Positions 49,909 to 58,227 of a stretch of 64,000 bases of DNA are shown piece after piece. Source of the stretch: Janthinobacterium sp051380875 (GTDB lineage: Bacteria > Pseudomonadota > Gammaproteobacteria > Burkholderiales > Burkholderiaceae_D); assembly GCF_051380875.1 (NCBI RefSeq), contig NZ_JBNYXW010000012.1, positions 62,001 to 126,000 of the forward strand. Direction: 5' to 3'. How positions within the stretch are numbered: position 1 is the first letter of the stretch; the number at the start of each line of letters is the position of its first letter. Under the pieces are notes generated by a model. It ran no database searches. It was not told where the DNA came from and saw only the letters and a list, made by a program, of their open reading frames with translations. Both the position numbers and the translations under genes were made by a program.

Positions 49909-51684
49909 ATGATCACATTGAAGCCGCTAGCGCTGAGCCTGACCTTGCTGGGGGCGCTGGCCGCCAGCCCCGTGTTTGCCGAAGTGCCTACGATGCCGCC
50001 GGAAATCGCCACCGCGTATGCGGAAAAATCGGGCTGGACGGCGCAGAAATTCATGGTGGCCGCCGCCAACCCGCTGGCGGCCGATGCCGGCTACAAGATG
50101 CTGAAACAGGGCGGCAGCGCCATCGACGCGGCCATCGCCACGCAACTGGTGCTGACGCTGGTCGAGCCGCAATCGTCGGGCATCGGCGGCGGCGCCTTCC
50201 TGTTATACGCCGATGGCAAGCGCGTGCAGGCGTTCGACGGGCGTGAAACGGCCCCCGCTGCTGCCGACGAACACCTGTTCCAAAATGCCGACGGCACGCC
50301 CGTCTCGCGCGCCACCGGCGTGGTGGGCGGGCGCTCCGTGGGTGCGCCGGGCGTGCTGCGCATGCTCGAACTGGCGCACAAGGAACATGGCAAGCTGCCG
50401 TGGGCGACCCTGTTCGGCCCGGCCATCAAGCTGGCGCATGGCGGCTTTCCAGTCAGCCAGCGCCTGAATGGCTTGCTGGCCTGGGACCAGGCTTTGAAGC
50501 GCGACCCTGTCGCCGCCGCCTATTTCTATGACAAGGCTGGCAAGGCACGGCCCGTCGGCCATGTGCTGAAGAACCCGCAACTGGCGCGCACCCTGCGCGA
50601 GATCGCCCGTGGCGGCGCCGACGCCTTTTACCAGGGCCGCATCGCGCGCGACATCGCCGCCAAAGTGGCCGCGCACCCGACCAATCCGGGCAAGCTGACG
50701 GCGGTCGATATCGCCGGCTACCAGGCCAAGGTGCGTGTACCGGTCTGCAGCGACTACAAGGCCTGGACCGTGTGCGGCATGCCACCGCCGTCGTCGGGCG
50801 GCATCGCCATTGCGCAGATGCTGGGCATCCTGGAAGTGAAGGACATCGGCCCGTACCGGCCCGTCGATGGCGTGCTCGATGCGCAGGCCATCCATCTATT
50901 CACGGAAGCGGGGCGCCTGGCTTACGCGGACCGCAACCGCTACGTGGCCGATACGGACTTCGTGCCGCTGCCCGGCAACGGCATCGCCTCGATGCTCGAT
51001 AAAACCTATCTGGCGCAGCGCGCGTCCCTGATCGGCGACAAATCCATGGGCCGCGCCTTGCCCGGTACGCCGCCTGGCATGCAGGTGGCGTGGGGCATGG
51101 ACAACGCGCTGCAGCGCCCGTCGACCTCGCACCTGGTGGCCGTCGATGCCTTCGGCGGCGGCCTGTCGATGACCACCAGCGTGGAAGACGCCTTCGGCGC
51201 GCGCCAGATGGTCGACGGCTTCCTGCTGAATAACCAGTTGACCGATTTCTCCTTCGATTCGCGCGATGCAGATGGCCCCATCGCCAACCGCGTGCAGCCG
51301 GGCAAGCGCCCGCGCAGCGCCATGTCGCCCACGCTGGTGTTTGAAAAGGGCACGCAGAAACTGGTGCTGGCCACCGGCTCGCCGGGCGGCTCGTCCATCA
51401 TCAACTATGTCGCCAAGGTGCTGGTCGGCACCATGGACTGGGGCTTGAACGTGCAGCAGGCCATCAGCCTGCCCAATTTTGGCAGCCGTAATGGCCCGAC
51501 GGAACTGGAAAAGGACCGCGCACCAGCGAGCCAGGTCGAGGCGCTGCGGGCCATGGGCCATGAAGTGCGCGTCATCGAGCAAAATTCCGGCTTGCAGGGC
51601 ATCATGCGCCTGAATGCGCATGGCAAGGATTTCTGGTTTGGCGGGGCAGATCCAAGAAGGGAAGGCATGGTGAGAGGAGACTAA
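49909..51684 (+). CDS. ggt: Gamma-glutamyltransferase
   Basis: 591-residue periplasmic enzyme of glutathione and gamma-glutamyl metabolism. It is made as a precursor that self-cleaves to two subunits. A signal peptide (LALSLTLLGALAASPVFAE) is followed by MVAAANPLAADAGYKMLKQGGSAIDAAIATQLVLTLVEPQSSGIGGGAFLL. The autoprocessing nucleophile is predicted to be Thr406, just before SHLVAVDAFGG; the small subunit then contains GSPGGSSIINYV. MPPPSSGGIAIAQML is another family block. ATG 49909 follows GGAGAACCC. Confidence 0.94.
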   Translation: MITLKPLALSLTLLGALAASPVFAEVPTMPPEIATAYAEKSGWTAQKFMVAAANPLAADAGYKMLKQGGSAIDAAIATQLVLTLVEPQSSGIGGGAFLLYADGKRVQAFDGRETAPAAADEHLFQNADGTPVSRATGVVGGRSVGAPGVLRMLELAHKEHGKLPWATLFGPAIKLAHGGFPVSQRLNGLLAWDQALKRDPVAAAYFYDKAGKARPVGHVLKNPQLARTLREIARGGADAFYQGRIARDIAAKVAAHPTNPGKLTAVDIAGYQAKVRVPVCSDYKAWTVCGMPPPSSGGIAIAQMLGILEVKDIGPYRPVDGVLDAQAIHLFTEAGRLAYADRNRYVADTDFVPLPGNGIASMLDKTYLAQRASLIGDKSMGRALPGTPPGMQVAWGMDNALQRPSTSHLVAVDAFGGGLSMTTSVEDAFGARQMVDGFLLNNQLTDFSFDSRDADGPIANRVQPGKRPRSAMSPTLVFEKGTQKLVLATGSPGGSSIINYVAKVLVGTMDWGLNVQQAISLPNFGSRNGPTELEKDRAPASQVEALRAMGHEVRVIEQNSGLQGIMRLNAHGKDFWFGGADPRREGMVRGD

Positions 51685-51724
51685 TCTTTTCCACAAGGCA
51701 TCAAGACCCTGCTAATCTGCCGGC

Positions 51725-52894
51725 ATGGGAATGGAAAATAAAACCGGCTTGATACTCACGGGAGGAGGCGCCCGTGCCGCCTACCAGGTGGGCGTGCTGC
51801 AGGCGATTTCGGCGATTCTGAGGGAAGCGGGCTGGGCGCCGGCGCGCAACCCCTTCGACATCATCTGCGGCACGTCGGCCGGTGCCATCAACGCCACGGC
51901 GCTGGCTTGCCGTGCCGATAATTTCGGCGAGGGCGTGCAAAAGCTGCTCGACGTGTGGCAGCACATCAAGGTCGAGCAGGTCTATCGCGCCGATTCGCTG
52001 GGCGTGATCCGCTCGGGCGCGCGCTGGCTCTCCCTGCTGTCGTTTGGCTGGCTACTGCGCCAGTGGCATGCGTCGCCGCCCAATTCCCTGCTCGACAATA
52101 CGCCGCTGGTGAGTCTTTTGCACCGCATGCTCGACTTGCCGCGCCTGGACGCTGCACTGGCCGACGGCCTGCTGCATGCGCTGGCCGTCACTGCCTCGTC
52201 ATATTCGGGCGGCCGCCACATGACGTTTTACCAGACGGCGGAAGACATCGCGCCGTGGGTGCGCACGCAGCGCCTGGCCTTGCCGGACCAGATCGGGGTG
52301 GAACATTTGCTTGCCTCGGCCGCCATCCCCTTCATCTTCCCCGCAGTGCCCTTGTACGTGGGCGGCCAGCGCGAATATTGCGGCGATGGCTCGATGCGCC
52401 AGCTGGCGCCCATCTCGCCTGCCATCCACCTGGGCGCGAACAAGGTGCTGGTGGTGGGCGCGGGGCGCATGACGGAGCCGGCGCCTGTTGCGGGCGAGTC
52501 GGCGCGCTATCCCAGCCTGGCGCAGATCGCCGGCCACGCGCTGTCGTCGATCTTCCTCGACGGCCTGGCCGTGGATATCGAACGCCTGAACCGCATCAAC
52601 CTGACCCTGTCGATGCTGCCGCCCGAATTGCTGGGCAAGACGGCTTTGCGGCCGGTGGAGCTGCTGGTCATTGCGCCGTCCGAACGGCTCGACGGCATCG
52701 CCAGCCGGCATATCGGCAGTTTGCCCCGTCCCATACGCACCATGCTGTCGGGCATCGGCGCGGCCGAAGCGCGCGGCGCGGCGCTGGCATCGTATTTATT
52801 GTTCGAATCGACGTATACTAATGAGCTGATCCGTCTTGGACAGCGCGATACGCAGGCCCGCAAGGACGATGTACTGGCGTTTTTTGGTTCTTGA
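51725..52894 (+). CDS. Patatin-like phospholipase family protein
   Basis: 389 residues. LILTGGGARAAYQVGVL contains the oxyanion-hole glycine-rich loop, IICGTSAGAINATAL the nucleophile elbow GxSxG, and YCGDGSMRQLAPIS the catalytic Asp of the Ser-Asp dyad. Bacterial members are lipid acyl hydrolases; some are secreted toxins, but this one has no signal peptide and looks like a housekeeping-type cytosolic or membrane-associated hydrolase. The hybrid kinase gene begins 55 bp downstream, after a possible weak terminator. Confidence 0.9.
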   Translation: MGMENKTGLILTGGGARAAYQVGVLQAISAILREAGWAPARNPFDIICGTSAGAINATALACRADNFGEGVQKLLDVWQHIKVEQVYRADSLGVIRSGARWLSLLSFGWLLRQWHASPPNSLLDNTPLVSLLHRMLDLPRLDAALADGLLHALAVTASSYSGGRHMTFYQTAEDIAPWVRTQRLALPDQIGVEHLLASAAIPFIFPAVPLYVGGQREYCGDGSMRQLAPISPAIHLGANKVLVVGAGRMTEPAPVAGESARYPSLAQIAGHALSSIFLDGLAVDIERLNRINLTLSMLPPELLGKTALRPVELLVIAPSERLDGIASRHIGSLPRPIRTMLSGIGAAEARGAALASYLLFESTYTNELIRLGQRDTQARKDDVLAFFGS

Positions 52895-52900
52895 GACGGC

Positions 52901-52925
52901 CCCGGGGGAGTGTTCCCGGATTTTT
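52901..52925 (+). terminator. Possible weak terminator after the patatin gene
   Basis: CCGGG and CCCGG arms, about 8 nt apart, are followed by A and five T residues. The short stem sits in the 55-bp gap before the kinase gene and may only reduce read-through. Confidence 0.4.
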
Positions 52926-52949
52926 CGCGTTTTTTTTGACAGGACGATT

Positions 52950-55900
52950 GTGCTGGTATTTCGACGTGCTTGCGATGTGGTGTTGCTGTTATGCCTGCTG
53001 CTGGGGAGCGGGGCCGGGGCGGCGCCAGCGCCCACCCTGCGTTTCGACCAGCTCAGCGTCGAGCAGGGCCTGGCGCAGGAATCGGTACTGGCCATCGCCC
53101 AGGACCGGCAGGGCTATATGTGGTTCGGCAGCCAATCAGGCCTCAGCCGTTTCGATGGCTACCGCATGGTGGTCTACAAGAATATCGAGGGTGACAAGAC
53201 CAGCCTGGCCGACAACTGGGTCGGCGAGCTGCATGTCGATAGCCAGGGCCAGCTGTGGGTGGGCACCGACAATGGCCTGGACCGCTTCGACGCAGCCAGC
53301 CAGACCTTCATCCATTATGTGCCGGCGGAAAAGAGCAAGCGCGGCAATGGCAACCGGCGTATCCACGCCATCCTCGACGATGGCGCGCGCGGCTTCTGGA
53401 TCGCCACCTCGGATGGCTTGCAGCATTTCGACACCGTCACGGGCACTTTCCGCATCTGGCACAATGAAGAGGGCAACCCGCACAGCCTGGGCGACAACGA
53501 GATCAAGGCCCTGGCGCTGGACGCGCAAAAGCGCCTGTGGATCGGCACGGTGACGGGCCTGGACATGCTGGCGCCGGGCAGCGAGCGTTTCGAGCATTTC
53601 GCCATCGACACCGCGCCCGGCTCGAAATACAACGTGATCCAGTCGCTGCTGGTCGACCGCCAGCAGAACCTGTGGATCGGCACCATGGCTGGCGCCGAGC
53701 GCTGGCGCTTGGGTGGCGCCGGAGAGGCACCGCAGACGCGCCTGCGCCTGAATGAAAAGCAGGGCTTTTCCGCCATCCGCGTGGCCAGCCTGTACCAGGA
53801 TATCGACGCCACGGTCTGGCTGGGCAGCAATGCCGATGGCCTGTTCCGCTGGCTGCCCGGGAGCGACAGCTTCCTGCAGTACCGCCACCAGACGGGTGAC
53901 AAGTTCAGTGTCGCCGACAACCAGCTGTCGTCGCTGTACCGCGACCGCGCGGGCACGTTCTGGGTCGGTTCCTGGTACAGCGGCGTGAGCCGGGTCGACC
54001 TGGGCAGCGGCGGTTTTTCGCGCATGGCGCGCGCCCCAGGCGACGTGGGCGCGCTGGCCGACAAGAAGGTGCGCGCAGTGGCCGATGCGGGCAACGCCAA
54101 GCTGTGGCTGGCCACCAAGGGCGGCCTGAAGCTGTACGATACGCGCGATGGCACGTCGCAGCTGTTCGATTTGCGCAGCGCCCCCGGCATGTCGCGCGAC
54201 GAGCAGGTGACGAGCCTGTACAAGGCGCCGGACGGCGTGCTGTGGGTGGGTGGCTCGACGGGCCTGCACCGCTTCGATCCGGCCCTGGGGCGCTTCTTTA
54301 CCATGCGCTTTGCCGCCGGTGACCCGAACAGCGATACCATCCGCAATATCGTGAGCGACCGCAGCGGCATGCTGTGGGTGTCGACGCGCGGCGGCGTGCA
54401 CCGCTTCGACCCCGCCAGCCGCCGTTTTACCACCTTCCGCCATGATCCGGCCGACCCGAACAGCTTGTCCGACAACATGGTGCGTCCCGTGCTGGAAGAC
54501 CGTAAGGGGCAACTGTGGATAGGCTCGTTTCATGGCCTGGACTTGCTGGACCGCGCCAGCGGCCACTTCCGCCATTTCCGCCATGACCCGCAAAACCCGC
54601 ACAGCCTCAGCCACGACGAGGTGCATTTCCTGCATGAGGACAAGCGCGGCGTGCTGTGGGTGGGCACGGCCAATGGCCTGAACCGCATGGATGTCGATGC
54701 CAAGGGCGAGATCAGCTTTCGCCGCTACCTGCGCAAGGATGGCATGGCCGACGATGCCGTCGCCAGCATCCTGGGCGACGACAACGAGCAGCTGTGGCTG
54801 AGCACCAACAGCGGTATCACGCGCCTCGACACGCGCAGCGGCTTGTTTCGCAATTACGACAGTGCCGACGGCACGGTGGAAGGCTCGTATTTCGATGGCG
54901 CGGCCCTGCGCGCGTCGGATGGCACCATGTATTTCGGCGGCTTCAACGGCATGACGGCGTTTGCGCCGCAAGAGATCCACGACAACGGCGTGCCGCCGCT
55001 GGTATCCATCACGGAGCTGCAGATTTTTAACAAGCCGGTGGCCATCGGCCGCGGCGAGTTCGGTCAGGTGCTCAGGACGGCGATTGACCACACCCGCAAG
55101 CTGCTCCTGAGCAGCCGCGAAAGCGTCTTTTCGCTGGAATTTGCGGCGCTGCATTTCGCCGCCCCCCAGCGCAATGTGTTTGCCTACCGGCTCGAAGGTT
55201 TCGACCAGGATTGGGTCATGACGGATGCGAACCGGCGCTTTGCCACCTACACCAATCTCGATCCCGGTGATTATGTGTTTCGCGTCAAGGCGGCCAACAA
55301 GGACGGCGTGTGGAACGAGAGCGGCGCCACCCTGGCCATCACGATCTTGCCGCCGTTCTGGAAAACCTGGTGGTTCCGTACCTTGATGGCGGTGCTGCTG
55401 CTGGGCGCCGTGTATGGCGCTTACCGCCAGCGCATACGCACGCTTCGGCAGCAGCAGAACGAGCTGGAAAAGCTGGTCAGCGAGCGCACGGCCGAGGTGT
55501 CGCAGAAGAACACCGAGTTGCAGAGCAAGGAAGTCGAGGTGCTGGCGCAGTCGGACAAGCTGGCGCAGGCCAACAGCAGCCTGAAGAAAAATGAGGAAAG
55601 CCTGCGCCAGGCCAAGCGCAAGGCCGAGGATGCGACGCGCCAGAAATCGGAATTCCTGGCCAACATGAGCCACGAGATGCGCACGCCGCTGGCCGGCGTA
55701 ATCGGCATGCTGGGCTTTGCCTTGCGCGACGAACAGCTGCACGGTGCCACGCGCGAGCAGATCTTGCGCGGCCAGGCCAATGCCCAGTCGCTGCTGGTGA
55801 TCATCAATGACTTGCTCGATTTTTCCAAGATCGAGGCGGGCAAGTTGAGTATTGAAAACATCGACTTTGCGCTCGGTGCGGCGATCGAGAACGTGGTCAG

Positions 55901-57218
55901 CCTGTTCGAGGAGCAGGCGGCGGCGCGCAGCATCGGTTTTACCATCGATTTTGCCGCCGATTTGCCGCCCTTCGTGGTGGGCGACCCGACGCGCTTGCGC
56001 CAGGTGCTGGTCAACCTGGTTGGCAATGCCTTCAAGTTCACCCAGCGCGGCGGCGTCAGCGTCTGCGTCGAGCGCGCGGGCGTGGCCGAGGTGGCGCGAA
56101 GCGGTGGGCGCCACATGAACCTGATCCGCTTTACCGTCAGCGACAGCGGTATCGGCATCGGCACCGAAGCGATGGCGCGCCTGTTCCAGAAGTTCGAGCA
56201 GGCCGACGCGAGTACCACGCGGCGTTATGGTGGCACAGGGCTGGGCCTGGCCATCTGCCGCCAACTGGTCGAGCTGATGGAGGGCGAGATCGAGGTGGCC
56301 AGCACGCCGGGGCAGGGCAGCGTCTTCACTTTCACCCTGCCGCTGGCCGATGGCGTGGCGCCGCCCTTGGTGCCGCAGGTGGCGCTGGCGCCGCACAGCC
56401 ATCAGCTGCGCGTGCTATGCGCGGAAGACTTCCCAACCAACCAGATCATCATCCGCGTCATGCTGGAAGAACTGGGGCACCGGGTCGATGTGGTGGCCAA
56501 TGGCGTGCTGGCAGTGGCGGCCTGCGTGCATACGCGCTACGACCTGATACTGATGGACGGGCGCATGCCGGAAATGGATGGCGCGACGGCGACGCGTTTG
56601 ATACGCGTGGGCGGCTGGACGGACCAGCCGGTGCGCGACCAGGAGCTGATGATCGTGGCATTGACGGCGAATGCCAGCGAAGAAGACCGCAGCCGCTACC
56701 TGGGCGTTGGCATGGATGATTTCCTCAGTAAGCCGGTGGACGAGGCGGCGCTGCATGGCTTGCTGGCACGCGCCATCGAGCGCCAGCTGCAGCGCGGTTT
56801 CATGTTGCCGCGCATGCCCTCCAGCGCACCGCGCAACGTGGCGCGCGGCCAGGCCGAACTCGATGCGCTGTTCGGCGTCGCGCCAACGGTGAGCGCCATG
56901 CCGCCGCCGCCGTTGCCAACCCTGGCCAGCCGCGGCGGCGAACTGCAACGGCGCATCCGCGCCGCCTTCGCCGCCGACCTGGAGGGACGCCTGCGTGAAC
57001 TCGATGCCGCCCTGGCCGCGCAGGACAGGGATGGCGCCGGACGCTTGCTGCACGGCTTGAAGGGCAGCGCCGCGTATCTCGACGAGACGGAACTGCACAT
57101 GCTGTGCACGGAACTGGAGGAAGCGGCGGACGGTGGACGCTGGCAGCAAGTAGGCTTGCATTTGCCGCACTTGCGGGTGCTGCTGGCGCAAATCGCCGCT
57201 TTGGACAAGGAAATGTAA
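52950..57218 (+). CDS. Two-component regulator-propeller hybrid sensor histidine kinase
   Basis: 1422-residue sensor. An N-terminal signal or anchor (CDVVLLLCLLLGSGAGAA) leads to a long periplasmic part of Reg_prop beta-propeller repeats, with recurrent motifs such as LWVGTDNGLDRFD, LWIGTVTGLDML and LWVSTRGGVHRFD. A Y_Y_Y domain follows (FAYRLEGFDQDWVMTDANRRFATYTNLDPGDYVFRVKAAN). Then come a membrane helix (TLMAVLLLGAVYGAY) and a coiled coil. His908 (NMSHEMRTPLAG) is in HisKA, HATPase boxes follow, Asp1203 is in the receiver (LILMDGRMPEMDG), and His1368 is in the HPt domain (LLHGLKG). I choose GTG 52950 because AGGA precedes it and the signal peptide starts there. Such kinases often sense saccharides. 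Confidence 0.92.
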   Translation: MLVFRRACDVVLLLCLLLGSGAGAAPAPTLRFDQLSVEQGLAQESVLAIAQDRQGYMWFGSQSGLSRFDGYRMVVYKNIEGDKTSLADNWVGELHVDSQGQLWVGTDNGLDRFDAASQTFIHYVPAEKSKRGNGNRRIHAILDDGARGFWIATSDGLQHFDTVTGTFRIWHNEEGNPHSLGDNEIKALALDAQKRLWIGTVTGLDMLAPGSERFEHFAIDTAPGSKYNVIQSLLVDRQQNLWIGTMAGAERWRLGGAGEAPQTRLRLNEKQGFSAIRVASLYQDIDATVWLGSNADGLFRWLPGSDSFLQYRHQTGDKFSVADNQLSSLYRDRAGTFWVGSWYSGVSRVDLGSGGFSRMARAPGDVGALADKKVRAVADAGNAKLWLATKGGLKLYDTRDGTSQLFDLRSAPGMSRDEQVTSLYKAPDGVLWVGGSTGLHRFDPALGRFFTMRFAAGDPNSDTIRNIVSDRSGMLWVSTRGGVHRFDPASRRFTTFRHDPADPNSLSDNMVRPVLEDRKGQLWIGSFHGLDLLDRASGHFRHFRHDPQNPHSLSHDEVHFLHEDKRGVLWVGTANGLNRMDVDAKGEISFRRYLRKDGMADDAVASILGDDNEQLWLSTNSGITRLDTRSGLFRNYDSADGTVEGSYFDGAALRASDGTMYFGGFNGMTAFAPQEIHDNGVPPLVSITELQIFNKPVAIGRGEFGQVLRTAIDHTRKLLLSSRESVFSLEFAALHFAAPQRNVFAYRLEGFDQDWVMTDANRRFATYTNLDPGDYVFRVKAANKDGVWNESGATLAITILPPFWKTWWFRTLMAVLLLGAVYGAYRQRIRTLRQQQNELEKLVSERTAEVSQKNTELQSKEVEVLAQSDKLAQANSSLKKNEESLRQAKRKAEDATRQKSEFLANMSHEMRTPLAGVIGMLGFALRDEQLHGATREQILRGQANAQSLLVIINDLLDFSKIEAGKLSIENIDFALGAAIENVVSLFEEQAAARSIGFTIDFAADLPPFVVGDPTRLRQVLVNLVGNAFKFTQRGGVSVCVERAGVAEVARSGGRHMNLIRFTVSDSGIGIGTEAMARLFQKFEQADASTTRRYGGTGLGLAICRQLVELMEGEIEVASTPGQGSVFTFTLPLADGVAPPLVPQVALAPHSHQLRVLCAEDFPTNQIIIRVMLEELGHRVDVVANGVLAVAACVHTRYDLILMDGRMPEMDGATATRLIRVGGWTDQPVRDQELMIVALTANASEEDRSRYLGVGMDDFLSKPVDEAALHGLLARAIERQLQRGFMLPRMPSSAPRNVARGQAELDALFGVAPTVSAMPPPPLPTLASRGGELQRRIRAAFAADLEGRLRELDAALAAQDRDGAGRLLHGLKGSAAYLDETELHMLCTELEEAADGGRWQQVGLHLPHLRVLLAQIAALDKEM

Positions 57219-57304
57219 AACAGGCAATGCCGGTAGCGGGAAGTGCGGCGAAACTGGGTAGAATACGCTCTGGCACCCTGACGCTGCCGCCAATGGAGAG
57301 AGTA

Positions 57305-58015
57305 ATGAAAGTACTGGTGGTTGACGATGACGTCGTTTCACGCATGGTATTGATGCACCTGATCGACAGTTGTGGCGTGCACGATATCGTGGAAGCCGAG
57401 GATGGCGCGGCGGCGTGGGAGCAGCTCGAAAGTGGCTTGCGCCCGGCGCTGTGCTTTTGCGACTTGCGCATGCCGCGCCTGTCGGGCATGGAGCTGCTGC
57501 AAAAGATCCGCTCCGACAGCGCGCATGACGCCATGCCGCTGGTGCTGGTGTCGTCGGCCAATGACCAGGATACGGTGCGCGACGCCGTGCAGGCTGGCGC
57601 CGCCGGCTACATCGTGAAGCCCTTCCAGGCGGCGCAGGTGCGCAAGCATATCGATGCCTGCTACGACGCGGCTCGCATGCCGGCCGAGGCGCCGCTGGCG
57701 ACGGCGCAGCGCCTGGGCATCGATGGCGAGCGCCTGCTGGCCTATCTGACGGGTTTCCAGGGCCAGGTCGGCGCGGCAGGCGAACAGGTCGAAGCCTTGC
57801 TGGCGCGTGGCGAACCGGTGCAGGCGCGCCAGCAGCTCGAACGGCTGCACCTGGGCTGCCGCACGCTGGGCTTGCATGGGGCGGAGGCCAAAATGCTGGC
57901 CTTGCTACAGGCAGTGGTGCTTGACGGTGGCCAGATGCAGGCGGCACTGGCCGCGCTGGCGCGCAGCGTGGCGCAACAGGCGTTTCTGCTGCGCCAGCAG
58001 GACGGCACATACTAG
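57305..58015 (+). CDS. Response regulator with non-DNA-binding C-terminal helical domain
   Basis: 236 residues. An N-terminal receiver (MKVLVVDDDVVSRMVLMHLIDSCGVHDIVEAEDGAAAWEQL) has phospho-Asp53 in FCDLRMPRLSGMELL and Lys in IVKPFQAAQV. The remaining 100 or so residues are predicted helical (LLAYLTGFQGQVGAAGEQVEALLARG; EPVQARQQLERLHLGCRTLGLHGAE), possibly a degenerate HPt-like bundle, with no HTH. ATG 57305 has GGAGAG close upstream. It starts 86 bp after the hybrid kinase and is the likely partner in a phosphorelay. A DNA-binding output appears absent. Confidence 0.88.
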   Translation: MKVLVVDDDVVSRMVLMHLIDSCGVHDIVEAEDGAAAWEQLESGLRPALCFCDLRMPRLSGMELLQKIRSDSAHDAMPLVLVSSANDQDTVRDAVQAGAAGYIVKPFQAAQVRKHIDACYDAARMPAEAPLATAQRLGIDGERLLAYLTGFQGQVGAAGEQVEALLARGEPVQARQQLERLHLGCRTLGLHGAEAKMLALLQAVVLDGGQMQAALAALARSVAQQAFLLRQQDGTY

Positions 58016-58016
58016 G

Positions 58017-58136
58017 AACACCTAACCAAACCTACTGCGCGTCGCGATTTGCGGCCTCCGATGCTCACTGTGCATTCGCACAGCTCCGCTTCTCTGCCAC
58101 AACTCACATTCGCTCGCTACGGTTTTGTTCGGTGTT
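58017..58136. repeat. MITE-like or hairpin element with 16-bp terminal inverted repeats
   Basis: AACACCTAACCAAACC (58017-58032) and GGTTTTGTTCGGTGTT (58121-58136) are inverted repeats with two mismatches that bound a 120-bp element. The interior has a further CTGTGC/GCACAG hairpin (about 58069-58083). It begins 2 bp after the response-regulator stop. It has no coding potential. It could be a dispersed non-autonomous element or a structured intergenic repeat; copy number elsewhere is unknown. Confidence 0.6.
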
Positions 58137-58167
58137 GTGGGTCTGCCGTTTTCTGCTTGCTGGAAAA

Positions 58168-58187
58168 ATACTTTAGGTTTAAAGTAT
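58168..58187. promoter_or_regulatory. Palindromic operator candidate of the aminobenzoate operon
   Basis: ATACTTTA and TAAAGTAT form perfect 8-bp arms around GGTT, 40 bp upstream of the CoA ligase start. Size and AT-rich arms fit a MarR-family operator, and a MarR gene is in the same operon. Confidence 0.7.
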
Positions 58188-58227
58188 CTGCTTCCGGGCA
58201 CTGTGCTGGCGCCCGCTACCAGTCAGG

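Noticed and set aside
53136..56402. A 1088-codon open frame on the minus strand
   Set aside because: It lies wholly antisense to the hybrid kinase gene; the product is rich in His, Arg and Gln with no domain. It is a GC-driven shadow of the real frame.
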